Notes under the pieces: generated by a model
The model's database searches: none
The model's input: only the letters and a program-made list of their open reading frames with translations
Told to the model about the DNA's origin: nothing
Position numbers and translations under genes: made by a program
Part shown: piece after piece, positions 1-9,107 of the stretch
How the letters are laid out: each line of letters opens with the position of its first letter
Position numbering within the stretch: the stretch's first letter is position 1
NCBI RefSeq assembly: GCF_900115565.1
Contig: NZ_FOWW01000003.1
Location: 186,001-250,000, forward strand
Direction of reading: 5' to 3'
Source of the DNA: Amycolatopsis arida
Lineage (GTDB): Bacteria > Actinomycetota > Actinomycetes > Mycobacteriales > Pseudonocardiaceae
Length of the DNA stretch: 64,000 nucleotides

Positions 1-323
1 ACGAGGCGCTCGGCACGACCGTCGGCAACCTGCTGCGCCGGCCGGCCGTCACCGGGCGGTTGGAGACCGACTTCCGCCGGCCGGTGCCGGTCGGCTCGAC
101 CCTGCACATCGAGGCCAGGGTGGACGGCGTTGGCGGGCGCAAGATCTACGCCAGCGCGGACGGCCGGCTCGACGCCGAGGACGGGCCGGTGGCGGTGCGG
201 GCCCGCGGGCTGTTCGTGATGGTCGGCCTCGAACACTTCACCTCCCACGGTGACCCCGACGCGATCGAGAAGTTCCGCGAGCAGGGCCGGCCGGTGCGGG
301 AGGACTGGGACATCAACCCGTAG
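1..323 (+). CDS. PaaI-type hotdog thioesterase, 3' end only
   Basis: The reading frame is open from the window edge (first full codon at base 3) to a TAG at 321-323, so the start lies outside the window. The visible part has the second half of a hotdog-fold thioesterase: a strand rich in Arg and Pro (RRPVPVGSTLHIEA), then a hydrophobic strand (RARGLFVMV) and a charged tail ending WDINP. Family members hydrolyse acyl-CoA thioesters. The TTG at base 60 should not be taken as the start because the fold continues upstream. Three bases separate it from the next gene, so the two are probably co-transcribed. The substrate cannot be read from this fragment. Confidence 0.75.
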   Translation, partial: EALGTTVGNLLRRPAVTGRLETDFRRPVPVGSTLHIEARVDGVGGRKIYASADGRLDAEDGPVAVRARGLFVMVGLEHFTSHGDPDAIEKFREQGRPVREDWDINP

Positions 324-326
324 CCC

Positions 327-1478
327 ATGTTCCTGGTCGTCCTCAGCAGCCTGGTCGCGCTGCTTCACCTCTACCTGTGGCGCCGGCTGGTCCTGGACAC
401 CACCCGGCCAGGGCCGGCGCGGAGGGTCGGGACGGTCGCGCTCGTGCTGGCGGTCGCGGTGATGTTCGCCGCGCTGGCACTGGGCACCCGCACCGACCCG
501 GCGGTCGCCCGCTGGTTCGCCTGGCCCGGCTACCTCTGGCTGGCCGTGTTCTTCTACCTCCTGCTGATCCTGCTGGTGCTCGAGGTTCCCCGGCTCGCGC
601 TGCGCAGCTGGGTCCGCGCGGAGCCGGAGCCGACCGGGCCCGGCCTCAGCCGCCGGACGCTGCTCGCCCGGGGCTCGGCCGCCGTCGCCGGGGTGGCCGC
701 CGCCGGGCTGGTCGGCTACGGCACCGCCGTGGCGATGGGCCCGCCGACCGTCACCCGCGCCCCGATCGCCCTGCGCCGGCTGGACCCCCGGGTCGCCGGT
801 TTCCGGATCGCGCTGCTCAGCGACATCCACCTCGGCCCGATCATCGGCCGGGACCTCACCCGACGGATCGTGGAGATCGTCAACGCCGAGCGACCAGACG
901 CGGTCGCGATCGTCGGCGACCTCGTGGACGGCAGCGTGGCCGACCTGGCCGACGCCGCGGCGCCGCTGGCGGACCTGCGCAGCACGCACGGCACGTTCTT
1001 CGTCACCGGCAACCACGAGTACTACAGCGGCTATGCCCAGTGGGTCGAGCACGTGCGGACCCTCGGCATCACCCCGCTGCGCAACGCGCACACCGTCGTC
1101 ACCCACCACGGCGGGCGGTTCGTGCTGGCCGGGGTCAACGACGCCACCGCGTACCAGTGGCAGGACCCGGCCGACGTGGGCGCGGCCCTGCGCGGGCGCG
1201 ACCCCGAGCTGCCCGCGGTGCTGCTCGCCCACCAGCCGGTGGACGTCGAGGACGCGGTGCGGCACGGCGTGGACCTGCAGCTGTCCGGGCACACCCACGG
1301 CGGCCAGCTCGCGCCGTTCGACCTCGCCGTGCGCCTGCAGCAGGGCGTGGTGGGCGGGCACTACTCCTACGGCGACACGCAGCTCTACGTCACCAGGGGC
1401 GCCGGCTTCTGGGGCCCTCCGGTGCGGGTCGGCGCCCCACCGGAGATCACCGTGGTCGAGCTGCGGCCGCTCAGGTGA
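327..1478 (+). CDS. Membrane-anchored metallophosphoesterase
   Basis: This 383-aa protein has an N-terminal membrane region of about three hydrophobic helices (residues 1-20, 32-52 and 66-90), then a calcineurin-like phosphoesterase domain. The metal-binding motifs are in the expected order: SDIHLG near residue 166, GDLVDG near 197, GNHEYY near 228, LAHQP near 294 and GHTHGG near 321. Family knowledge indicates a two-metal phosphodiesterase or phosphatase facing the outer side of the membrane; the substrate is unknown. The arrangement resembles the YkuE/YaeI group. The stop codon overlaps the 3' end of the convergent pknG gene by 8 bases. Confidence 0.88.
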   Translation: MFLVVLSSLVALLHLYLWRRLVLDTTRPGPARRVGTVALVLAVAVMFAALALGTRTDPAVARWFAWPGYLWLAVFFYLLLILLVLEVPRLALRSWVRAEPEPTGPGLSRRTLLARGSAAVAGVAAAGLVGYGTAVAMGPPTVTRAPIALRRLDPRVAGFRIALLSDIHLGPIIGRDLTRRIVEIVNAERPDAVAIVGDLVDGSVADLADAAAPLADLRSTHGTFFVTGNHEYYSGYAQWVEHVRTLGITPLRNAHTVVTHHGGRFVLAGVNDATAYQWQDPADVGAALRGRDPELPAVLLAHQPVDVEDAVRHGVDLQLSGHTHGGQLAPFDLAVRLQQGVVGGHYSYGDTQLYVTRGAGFWGPPVRVGAPPEITVVELRPLR

Positions 1479-4398
1479 GCGTGCGCGGCCGCACCGCGTT
1501 GGCCCGGTCCACCAGGTCGATCCTGGCGTCGGTGTCGTCGGCGAGCCGGGCCAGCTCCCGATAGCGGCGCTCCAGGCCGAACCGCAGGTCCCGCTCGACC
1601 AGCTCGCGGCCGAGCACCCTGGCGCCGGGGTGCTGCCGCGAGCCACCGGCACGCACCCAGTGCAGCGCGACGTCGAGCACCTCCGCGGACAGCCGGGCTC
1701 GCCGCTCGGGGTCCAGCGTCAGCCGCTCGAGCCGCTCGGACGCCTCGACCAGGTCGCGTTCGGACAGCGCGGCCAGCTCCCTGCCGTCGTCGCCCACCCT
1801 GACCTTGATCTTGATGGCGGCCACCTGCGCGGCCACGTGGTGGGTGGACGACGGGGGGATCGACTCCAGCACCTCGATCGCCCCGGCCCGGGCACCCTGC
1901 GCCAGGTACACCCGCGCGAGGCCGAACGCGGCGCTGACGTAGGAGTGGTCGGTGCGCCACACCAGCTCGTAGAACCGCGACGCGGCGAAGTAGTCGCCGT
2001 TGGTCTCCGCGCTCACCGCCAGCGCCAGCTTCGGCGCGATCTCCCCGGGCAGCTCGTCGTACACCGCGTCGAACGCGGCCCGCGCCACCCGCGGCCGGCC
2101 GCCGGCCAGCTCGATTAGCCCGCGGTACCAGTCGATCCGCCAGTCGTGCGGGAAGCCGGCCTTGATCGCCAGGTACTGCGCGGCCTGCAGCTGCCGGTTG
2201 GCCTCGGCGAGCTCGCCGAGCTCGATGCGCGCCCGGACGATGCGCAGCCGCACCTCGATGGACTCGCGCGGCGCGCCGGACAGCGCCTCGATCGCGGTGC
2301 GCGGGTCGGTGGCCACCGTGGTGGCCAGCACGCCGGCGGCGGCGTCGGTGGTGTCCACCTGCGGGATGGGCAACCCGGCGATCACCTCGGCCGGATCGGG
2401 CAGCGGCACCCGCTGGCCGGGCTCGGGCACGACCATGTCCACGCCGAACGTCCGGGTCTCCGGGCCGAACACCGTGGACGCGCCGGGGCGGGGCTTGCCG
2501 GTGCCCAGCGCCATGATCTCCCGCAGCACGCCGGTGAGCTGGTCGGCCATGTCCTCGGCGGAGATGAACCGGCGGTCCGGGTCGGCGTGGGTGGCCCGCT
2601 TGAGGAACCGGTGGTAGGAGCCGAACAGCGCGAACAGCGGCACCTCGTCCGGGCCGGGCAGCGACGCCTTGTACGTGTTCGTGTAGCCGGTGAACTCGAA
2701 CGACAGCACGGCCAGCGTGCGGCCCACCGTGTAGAGGTCGGAGGCCACCGAGGCGCCCCGCTTGGCCAGCTCGGGGGCGCTGTAGCCGGTGGTGAAGAAC
2801 AGCGGGCTCTCGTAGTCGTCCATCCGGCGCACGGCACCGAGGTCGATCAGCTTCAACTGCTCGTGGGTCTGGATCACGTTGTCCGGCTTGAGGTCGCAGT
2901 AGAGCAGGCCCTGGCCGTGCAGGTACCCCAGCGCCGGCAGGATCTCCAGCCCGTAGGCGATGACCTGGCCGATCGGCAGCGGCTCGATCCGTCCGGTGGC
3001 GCGGTGGTGCTCCAGCGCGAGCTGGCGCAGCGACCGACCGCCGACGTACTCCATGACGATGTAGCCGACCAGGTTCCCGGTGTCCGGGTCGGGGTGCTGG
3101 ACGAAGTTGTAGATCTTGACGATGTTCGGGTGCTCGACCTCGGCGAGGAACCGCGTCTCGTTCATCGCGGCGGCCAGCGCCGTGGCGTCCCCGGTGTCGA
3201 TCAGTCCCTTGAGGACCACCCAGCGGTCGCTGACGTTGTGGTCCTGGGCGAGGTAGATCCAGCCCAACCCGCCGTAGGCGAGGGCGCCGAGCACCTCGTA
3301 CTGCCCGCCGACGATCTCGTGCGGGCGCAGCTTCGGCACGAACGAGTACGGGGTGCCGCACTTGTCGCACACGCCCTGCGGATCGCCGGGCTTGCCGTCC
3401 CGGGTGCGGCCGACCTTGGCGCCGCAGTTGCCACAGAACCGCTTCTCCTCGGCGACGACCGGGTTGGCGAGCACCGCCTCCGTGGGGTCCCGGTAGGGCA
3501 CCGGTGGGACCTCCACCAGCCCGGCGCCGAGTCGCCCGCGGCGCGACCGGCGGGAGGAGGTCCGCCGGGACGTGCCGGGGAAGGCTCCCGAGCCGGTCCG
3601 CTCGCCCGTACCGGTGCCGGTTCCCGGGCCGGTGCCGCGGTCGGAGCCGGGATGCATGCCGTCGCTGGTGCTCCGCGGCAGCACGCTCGCGGTGCCGGGG
3701 TCGGGCAGCGGCACGTCCTCGCTCGGCTCCGGGCGCGGGGGCGGCGGGGTGATGGTCTGGGTGTGCGGCGCCGGCATCGCGAGCACGCTGGTGGCCTGCG
3801 GCTCGGCCGGGTGTGCCGGCTGGTGGCGAGCGGGACGCTGCTCCCCGGGGCGGGAAGGGGCGCCGCCTTGGTCGGGCGGCTGTCCGCCGGCCGCCGGCCG
3901 CGCGGGGCTCGGCTCGGCGGGCCGTTGCCCCGAACCGGCCTCCGGCGGTCGGGCGGGCTGGCCGGATGGCTCACCTGGGCGCGGGCCGGTTCCCGGCCCC
4001 ACCGACCAGTCCGGCGCCGGCTGGTCCGGGGGCCGGGCGGAGGTCGCGCCCGAGCCCGGGTGGACGGGCGGCTGACCGGTCGCCGGCGGCGCCGGCGGCG
4101 CGGGCGACCGGGGCGCGGAGCCTGACCCTGCCTCGGCGGGCGGGCGCCCCGCTCCCGCGTCGGACCGCTGGCCGGGTCCCGGGTCAGCCGGTGGAGTGGG
4201 CCGCTGGGCGCCGGCCTGCTCGGCCGGTGGCGAGGCGGGCCGGGACGCGTCCGGGGGCTGCCACACCTGGGGCTGCTGCTGCCGGGGTGCCGGGCCGAGC
4301 ACGCCGGGCGGCTGGGTCCAGCCGCTGCCGGTCTCCTCCTCGAACGGGCCCTCCCCGTCCGGCGTGGCGTGCCGGGGGCGGCGTGGTTCGTCCGTCAC
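1471..4398 (-). CDS. pknG: Serine/threonine protein kinase PknG
   Basis: Soluble kinase that in mycobacteria phosphorylates the FHA protein GarA/OdhI and so controls 2-oxoglutarate flux. I choose the GTG at 4398 (975 aa) because GGGAGGAAG lies just upstream. Order of domains: a Pro/Gly/Ser-rich disordered region (1-310), a rubredoxin-like zinc domain with two CxxC pairs (Cys322/325 and 344/347), a kinase domain (about 360-640; Lys397, CDLKPDN at 501-507, DLG at 520) and C-terminal TPR repeats. It is longer than mycobacterial PknG (750 aa), mainly because of the N-terminal tail. It lies 55 bases downstream of glnH, in the order glnX-glnH-pknG known from mycobacteria. Confidence 0.95.
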   Translation of the reverse strand: MTDEPRRPRHATPDGEGPFEEETGSGWTQPPGVLGPAPRQQQPQVWQPPDASRPASPPAEQAGAQRPTPPADPGPGQRSDAGAGRPPAEAGSGSAPRSPAPPAPPATGQPPVHPGSGATSARPPDQPAPDWSVGPGTGPRPGEPSGQPARPPEAGSGQRPAEPSPARPAAGGQPPDQGGAPSRPGEQRPARHQPAHPAEPQATSVLAMPAPHTQTITPPPPRPEPSEDVPLPDPGTASVLPRSTSDGMHPGSDRGTGPGTGTGTGERTGSGAFPGTSRRTSSRRSRRGRLGAGLVEVPPVPYRDPTEAVLANPVVAEEKRFCGNCGAKVGRTRDGKPGDPQGVCDKCGTPYSFVPKLRPHEIVGGQYEVLGALAYGGLGWIYLAQDHNVSDRWVVLKGLIDTGDATALAAAMNETRFLAEVEHPNIVKIYNFVQHPDPDTGNLVGYIVMEYVGGRSLRQLALEHHRATGRIEPLPIGQVIAYGLEILPALGYLHGQGLLYCDLKPDNVIQTHEQLKLIDLGAVRRMDDYESPLFFTTGYSAPELAKRGASVASDLYTVGRTLAVLSFEFTGYTNTYKASLPGPDEVPLFALFGSYHRFLKRATHADPDRRFISAEDMADQLTGVLREIMALGTGKPRPGASTVFGPETRTFGVDMVVPEPGQRVPLPDPAEVIAGLPIPQVDTTDAAAGVLATTVATDPRTAIEALSGAPRESIEVRLRIVRARIELGELAEANRQLQAAQYLAIKAGFPHDWRIDWYRGLIELAGGRPRVARAAFDAVYDELPGEIAPKLALAVSAETNGDYFAASRFYELVWRTDHSYVSAAFGLARVYLAQGARAGAIEVLESIPPSSTHHVAAQVAAIKIKVRVGDDGRELAALSERDLVEASERLERLTLDPERRARLSAEVLDVALHWVRAGGSRQHPGARVLGRELVERDLRFGLERRYRELARLADDTDARIDLVDRANAVRPRTLT

Positions 4399-4453
4399 TG
4401 CTTCCTCCCAGCCGGGTGCGGGACGTGTGGCGGTGCCGTGGGGCGCACGGCGG

Positions 4454-5404
4454 TCACCGGTAGGTCGGCGCCGGCGGGGTCGCCGGCCCGAGCCGCGGCG
4501 CGAGCCAGGTGTCGTAGCTGCGCTGCCATGTTCCCGCACGCACCTCCTCGAGCACCGCGTTGACGAACCGCACCATGTCCTCGTCGCCCTTCGGGATGCC
4601 GATACCGTAGGGCTCCTGGGTGAACTTCTCCCCCACGATCTTCGTGGTCGGGTCCTGCTGGGCCATGCCGGCGAGGATGGTGTCGTCGGTGGAGATCGCC
4701 GCCACCTGGCCCTGCTGCAGCAGCACCAGGCAGTCCGACCAGTCGTCCACCTGCACCGGCACCGGTTTGGCCGGCGAGCGAGCGATGTTCTTCAGCGAGG
4801 TGGACCCGCGGCTGGCGCACACCCGCTGCCCCCCGAGGTCGGCGAGGCTGCCGACGTCGGAGTTCTCGTGCACCAGCACCCGCTGACCGGCGATGTAGTA
4901 CACGGAGGAGAAGTTGACCTTCTTCAGCCGCTCGCAGTTGATCGTGTAGGTGCGCACGACGATGTCGACCTCGCGGTTCTCCAGCATCGGCTCGCGCTGC
5001 GCGGAGGTGATCGCTCGGAAACGGATCTTCTCCGGGTCACCGAAGATGGCCCTGGCCACCTCCTTGGCGATGTCGACGTCGAAGCCCTCGAGCTTGCCGG
5101 TGGTCGGGTTGCGGAAGCCGAACAGGAAGGTGTTCTGGTCCACCCCGGCGATCAGATGACCCCGCTTGCGGATCTTGTCCATAGTGGATCCGGCGGGAAT
5201 GCCGGGCTGGGGCGGAAGGCTCGCCGTGGCGTCGCAGTCCTCCGCCGCCGTGCCGGACACGTCCACTGTGGCCACTCCAGCGTTGGGCGGCATCGGCCGC
5301 TGCACCGACCCGACCGGCGCCGGGTCCACCGGAGCGCCCGGCGAGCCGCAGCCCGCGACGACCAGGCCCAGCGCGGCGAGCACCGCCGCCGTTCGCAACC
5401 TCAT
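4454..5404 (-). CDS. glnH: Glutamate-binding lipoprotein GlnH
   Basis: This 316-aa solute-binding protein of the polar amino acid family begins with a lipoprotein signal: MRLRTAAVLAALG, then a VAGC lipobox with Cys19. The core has typical family-3 features, such as GFDVDIAKEVA and the ligand-facing REVDIVVRTYTI region. In mycobacteria GlnH binds Asp/Glu outside the membrane and passes the signal through GlnX to PknG. The ATG at 5404 overlaps the glnX stop (ATGA), which indicates translational coupling. No ABC permease or ATPase is adjacent, which fits a sensing role rather than transport. Confidence 0.93.
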   Translation of the reverse strand: MRLRTAAVLAALGLVVAGCGSPGAPVDPAPVGSVQRPMPPNAGVATVDVSGTAAEDCDATASLPPQPGIPAGSTMDKIRKRGHLIAGVDQNTFLFGFRNPTTGKLEGFDVDIAKEVARAIFGDPEKIRFRAITSAQREPMLENREVDIVVRTYTINCERLKKVNFSSVYYIAGQRVLVHENSDVGSLADLGGQRVCASRGSTSLKNIARSPAKPVPVQVDDWSDCLVLLQQGQVAAISTDDTILAGMAQQDPTTKIVGEKFTQEPYGIGIPKGDEDMVRFVNAVLEEVRAGTWQRSYDTWLAPRLGPATPPAPTYR

Positions 5405-6825
5405 CGGTACTCCCGAAGCCGTTCCCGAATGCCCATGGTGGCGCCCAGCGCCGCGACCACCGCCAGCACCGCGAAGCCCGGTGCGAGCAGGGTCAGCGCG
5501 CGGGAGCCGTTGGTGGTGTCGTCGAGGAAGCCCTGCCGGCCCACCGCGATCGCCTCGGCCAGGCTCGCGTCGAGCCGGGAGAACGCGGCCGCGGCACTGG
5601 CCGGGTCCTGGACGTCGATCGCCAGCGCGACGGCCTCGGCGTGGTCGCCGGTCTCGTCCCGCTCGCGGACCTCGCTGTGCGCGGCCAGCCACGCGGCCGC
5701 GCTCTCCGCGGCGTCCTCCACCGGCTCGGCCAACGCGGACCCAGCGGCCCGCTCGCCCGCCTCGCCGAGCAGGCCGCCGCGGCCGTCCGGTCCGGTGAGC
5801 TCCTCCGCGAGCCGGGCGAACTCCTGCTCGTACTCCGCGCCGCCCCCGCGGGCGACCAGGGTGAGCGTCTCGTCGGCGCGGGCCTGCAGCGCGGCGATCC
5901 TGGCGCGGACCAGCACGTCCACCTGCTCGGTGCCGTCCTCCGCCCCGTCGTCCACCAGCACGCTCTGCACGGTCATCGCGACCGCGCTCCACAGGATGGC
6001 GACGCCGACGGCGACCGTGGCGACGCCGAGGCCGACGTTGAACAGCCGGTTGGTCTTCCTGCGCAGGTACACCTGGGTGTAGAGCAACGCCCCGAGCAGC
6101 GCGAGCGACAGGATCGTGACCAGCCACGGGAATCCGGAGGCGTCGTCCTGCTCGGCGGAAAGGCGCTCGGTGTCGACGCGGTAGAGGTCGTGCGCCGCGG
6201 GCAGGATGGTCGCGCGCATCAGCTCGGACGCCTCCCGCAGGTAGGACGCGCCGACCGGGAAGCCCTGTCGGTTGTTCGCCCGCGCGGTCTCGACCAGGCC
6301 GGTGTAGACGGGTAGCCGCTGGCTGATGACATCGACCTGCTCGGCCGCCTCCGGCACACCGGCGGAGTCCGAGGCGGCCTTGGCCAGCGCGGCGCCGGCC
6401 TTGGCGAGGTCGAGCTCGTAGCGCTCGCGCAGCTCCGGCGGCTCGGCGCCGGTGGAGAGGAAGGCGCTGGCGGCGGTGGCGTCGGCGTCGGACAGCGAGC
6501 GGTAGACCTCCTGCGCCGCGGCGGCGAGGGGCTCGCGATGGTCGATGAGGCCGTTGATGGTGTCCTTGCGGTCCTGCACGGCGAGGCCGCCGGCCAGCGC
6601 GGTGAGCAGGGCGAGCGCGACCAGCCCGACGGCGATCAGGGACAGCCGGCCGGGGGTACGCGCGGCGGAGCGGACGATCTGGCGGTAGGCGTTGGCCGGA
6701 AGGTCGAGCAGGCCCGCGAGTCCGGAGCGGGAGTCACGCCGCGGCGCGGGTGGGATGCCGGGCGCTGCGTGCCCGACCGCGTGGCCGGGCCCCGGGCTCC
6801 CGGCGCGCGTCGCGGTGCTCGTCAT
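5401..6825 (-). CDS. glnX: Membrane signalling protein GlnX
   Basis: A 474-aa membrane protein, first gene of the glnX-glnH-pknG operon. The start at 6825 is chosen because GGAGGAAGGGA lies just upstream; an in-frame extension to 7008 has no such site. It has a Pro/Gly-rich cytoplasmic N-terminus, a helix at about 58-80, an extracytoplasmic alpha-helical domain resembling a four-helix sensor, two helices near 245-305, a second helical outer domain and a final helix near residue 450. The known role of the family is to relay amino-acid binding by GlnH to PknG. The assignment rests mainly on gene order and topology. Confidence 0.88.
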   Translation of the reverse strand: MTSTATRAGSPGPGHAVGHAAPGIPPAPRRDSRSGLAGLLDLPANAYRQIVRSAARTPGRLSLIAVGLVALALLTALAGGLAVQDRKDTINGLIDHREPLAAAAQEVYRSLSDADATAASAFLSTGAEPPELRERYELDLAKAGAALAKAASDSAGVPEAAEQVDVISQRLPVYTGLVETARANNRQGFPVGASYLREASELMRATILPAAHDLYRVDTERLSAEQDDASGFPWLVTILSLALLGALLYTQVYLRRKTNRLFNVGLGVATVAVGVAILWSAVAMTVQSVLVDDGAEDGTEQVDVLVRARIAALQARADETLTLVARGGGAEYEQEFARLAEELTGPDGRGGLLGEAGERAAGSALAEPVEDAAESAAAWLAAHSEVRERDETGDHAEAVALAIDVQDPASAAAAFSRLDASLAEAIAVGRQGFLDDTTNGSRALTLLAPGFAVLAVVAALGATMGIRERLREYR

Positions 6826-7052
6826 CGTGTCCCTTCCTCCGCTGCTGTGCCAGGGCAGAACGCGCGGGGCGTGCGCCGGCCGCCCGCGCGGCACGTCCTC
6901 CCCACCGTCACACCCGGAAGAAGGTAGTCGAGTCGGACCCGACACGAACCAGATACCTGCGGATCGGTCCCCCATGCGTCCGGATCGTTGCAAAGCCAGC
7001 GAGCCCAACGACCAGGACCACGAGAGCTACGTCCGGGAGCGCGGAACCTCAC

Positions 7053-7136
7053 GTTGGGGATCTCCACGCCGACGGGAACGGCCAACACGCCGACGGGGAC
7101 GGCGAACACGGTGCCGGGGACGGCCAACACGGGCGC
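7053..7136. repeat. Array of 21-bp imperfect repeats, CCAACAC type
   Basis: Three clear copies with a 21-base period start at 7074, 7095 and 7116, each of the form GGGRACGGCSAACACG plus five variable bases. A degenerate copy precedes them. The array lies between glnX (start 6825) and the cspA terminator. The rest of the 6826-7210 gap shows no gene. A related array with the same period is at 25973-26144. Confidence 0.75.
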
Positions 7137-7152
7137 ACAGGGTGCGGACGCG

Positions 7153-7187
7153 CCGGAGCCGCCACCTCGAGGAGGTGGCGGCTCCGG
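7153..7187 (-). terminator. Strong hairpin after the cold-shock gene
   Basis: A perfect 16-bp stem (7153-7168 with 7172-7187) closes a 3-base GAG loop, 24 bases after the stop of the minus-strand cold-shock gene. There is no long T run, which is common for actinomycete terminators. The hairpin would also stop transcription entering from the repeat side. Confidence 0.8.
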
Positions 7188-7210
7188 GCAAGTGAAGCGT
7201 TGGGGTCGGG

Positions 7211-7414
7211 TCAGATGACCGTGACCGAGGTGGCCTGCGGGCCCTTCTGGCCCTGGCCGACCTCGAACTCAACGCGGGCGTTCTCCTCCAGGGAACGGAA
7301 GCCGTTGCCCTGGATCTCCGAGTAGTGGACGAAGACGTCGCCACCACCGTTGTCCGGGGTGATGAAGCCGAAGCCCTTCTCGGAGTTGAACCACTTGACA
7401 GTGCCCTGCGTCAT
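7211..7414 (-). CDS. Cold-shock protein, CspA family
   Basis: A 67-aa single cold-shock domain with both RNA-binding motifs: KGFGFIT (RNP1) and VFVHYS (RNP2). These proteins bind single-stranded RNA/DNA and act as RNA chaperones. The start at 7414 has CAGGAG 8 bases upstream. The leader between 7415 and about 7500 is much richer in A and T than its surroundings, typical of cold-shock mRNAs. The gene is monocistronic and ends at a strong hairpin. Confidence 0.96.
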   Translation of the reverse strand: MTQGTVKWFNSEKGFGFITPDNGGGDVFVHYSEIQGNGFRSLEENARVEFEVGQGQKGPQATSVTVI

Positions 7415-7527
7415 AAAAAATCTCCTGTATCAAAAATATCGACAACGCCGATCTGTAACCGGCGTCCAGTTCAGTTAACCACAGCCGGCCGGAAAAACCA
7501 ACCGAGATCATCCGAAAGTGGGGCGGG

Positions 7528-7716
7528 TTACTTCTTTTCCGCCCGGCCGGCGAACGCCGGCGGGGTGAACGGTGAGCGACTGGCCGGCCGGCCGGCCAGC
7601 TCGCGGGTCGGCCAGACCGGCTCGGCGGTCTCGGCCGCGCTGAAGCGCACCGGCGCCACGCGCGAGCGGCCGCCCGTTTCGGTGGATTTGTACTCTGTGG
7701 ACGTAGGCGTGGACAT
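7528..7716 (-). CDS. Small hypothetical protein after the desaturase
   Basis: A 62-aa hydrophilic protein, rich in Ser, Thr, Arg and Pro and ending AEKK. GGGAGG lies 4 bases before the ATG, which is the main reason to accept it. It starts 45 bases after the stop of the desaturase gene on the same strand, so it is probably co-transcribed. It has no membrane segment or recognisable motif. The run VFVH-like or metal-binding patterns are absent, and no function is assigned. Confidence 0.6.
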   Translation of the reverse strand: MSTPTSTEYKSTETGGRSRVAPVRFSAAETAEPVWPTRELAGRPASRSPFTPPAFAGRAEKK

Positions 7717-7761
7717 AGGTCCTCCCAGTGTGTGTGTTGATTGTCGGCACCAAGGCCGGAG

Positions 7762-8718
7762 TCAGTGGCTCGCCGTGATGCGGTGGAGCCGGGCCGGGGT
7801 CGGCCAGCGGACGTTGGTCGCCCAACCGAGCTTCTCGAAGATCCAGATCAGCCGCGCGGAGATGTCGATCTGGCCGCGCAGCACGCCGTGTCGGGCGCAG
7901 GTCGGGTCGGCGTGGTGCAGGTTGTGCCACGACTCGCCGAAGGAGAAGATCGCCAGCGGCCAGAAGTTCGCCGCCTTGTCCCGGCTGCTGAACGGGCGCT
8001 CGCCGATCATGTGGCAGATCGAGTTCACCGACCAGGTGACGTGGTGCAGCAGGGCGACCCGGACGAACCCGGCCCAGAACAGCGCCGTGACACCGCCCCA
8101 CACCGACCACGTGGCCAGCCCGCCGATCAGCGCGGGCAGCAGGAACGTGGCCGCCGTCCACACCGGAAACAGCCGGTCGACGGCGCGGATGTCCGGGTCG
8201 GCCACCAGGTCGGGGGCGAACCGCTCGGCGTTGGTGACGTCGCGGTTGAACAGCCAGCCCATGTGCGCGTGCCAGAAGCCCTTGGCCAGCGCCCTGGCGC
8301 CGGTGCCGTACCGCCACGGCGAGTGCGGGTCGCCGGCCCGGTCGGAGAAGGCGTGGTGCCGCCGGTGGTCGGCGACCCACGTGGTGGTCGAGCCCTGCGC
8401 GGCCATGTTGCCGGCGATCGCCAGAGCGATCTTCAGCGGCCGCTTGGCCTTGAACGACCCGTGCGTGAAGTGCCGGTGGTAGCCCACCGTGACGCCGAGC
8501 CCGGTGAGCACGAAGAAGGCGACGCCGAGGCCGATGTCCAGCCAGCTCAGACCCCACCCCCACGCGAAGGGAACCGCGGCCGCGAGCGTCAGCAGCGGAA
8601 GGATGACGAAGATCGACACCGTCACGTGCTCGGGGAGCGACGTGCGGCCGGACAGAATGGGTTTCGGCCGCCGGGCGGTCGACGGGTCGGGCTTGGTCGG
8701 GGTCTGGGTAGCAGACAT
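7762..8718 (-). CDS. Acyl-CoA / fatty-acid desaturase
   Basis: A 318-aa integral membrane desaturase of the stearoyl-CoA (delta-9) group. The three histidine clusters that bind the diiron centre are present: HRHFTH, HRRHH and HNLHH. Two pairs of hydrophobic segments flank them. The ATG at 8718 is preceded by GAGGTG. The enzyme would introduce a double bond into membrane acyl chains using O2 and an electron carrier. Its position beside a cold-shock gene suggests a role in keeping membranes fluid, but this is inference. It resembles mycobacterial DesA3. Confidence 0.9.
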   Translation of the reverse strand: MSATQTPTKPDPSTARRPKPILSGRTSLPEHVTVSIFVILPLLTLAAAVPFAWGWGLSWLDIGLGVAFFVLTGLGVTVGYHRHFTHGSFKAKRPLKIALAIAGNMAAQGSTTTWVADHRRHHAFSDRAGDPHSPWRYGTGARALAKGFWHAHMGWLFNRDVTNAERFAPDLVADPDIRAVDRLFPVWTAATFLLPALIGGLATWSVWGGVTALFWAGFVRVALLHHVTWSVNSICHMIGERPFSSRDKAANFWPLAIFSFGESWHNLHHADPTCARHGVLRGQIDISARLIWIFEKLGWATNVRWPTPARLHRITASH

Positions 8719-9107
8719 GCACACCTCGTATTGGGGGGTCTGGCGAACAGGAAACAGGCTTGGGGGAACCGGCGTCAAGAACGGATTCGGCCCGCCGCCG
8801 AATTGCGGGTAGCACGAAATCGGGTACCGGGAAAATGAGGAAAAGCCTCGGCGACCGCGCCGGACAACAACTGGGACGTCGCGGGCGCCGGCAGCTACGC
8901 CGGGGGCGTACACCGCGCCGCGGGGAACTCCGATCTATCTCCAGCGGTTCCGCCCGAGAGGTTCCGTCTCCCACCGGCCGAGCCGCAACTGCTTACACTC
9001 CTGACGGTACCCGACGCGGGGGCCGGGCGCCATGCGGCACCGCTGCGCCGGCAGGGTGAGACGCACGTCACGCCCACCGCCGGCGTCCCTGCCGGGACAC
9101 TGCCGGC
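8719..9107. other. Divergent promoter region, no gene seen
   Basis: 389 bases between the desaturase start (minus strand) and a thioesterase start (plus strand). It must hold promoters for both. I see no stable hairpin, RNA gene or convincing small coding frame. The in-frame extension of the desaturase to 8913 lacks a ribosome-binding site and reads as non-conserved sequence. Confidence 0.6.

Noticed and set aside
1385-3370. Long antisense frame of 661 codons across pknG
   Set aside because: Arg/Pro/Gly/Ala-rich shadow of the real gene caused by high GC; no ribosome site and no motifs.
5401-6825. Methyl-accepting chemotaxis receptor
   Set aside because: The helical outer domains resemble MCP sensors, but there is no HAMP or signalling domain, and the operon order fits GlnX.
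7415-7510. Riboswitch in the cold-shock leader
   Set aside because: The leader is AT-rich, but I could not draw a known riboswitch fold; cold-shock leaders often look like this.
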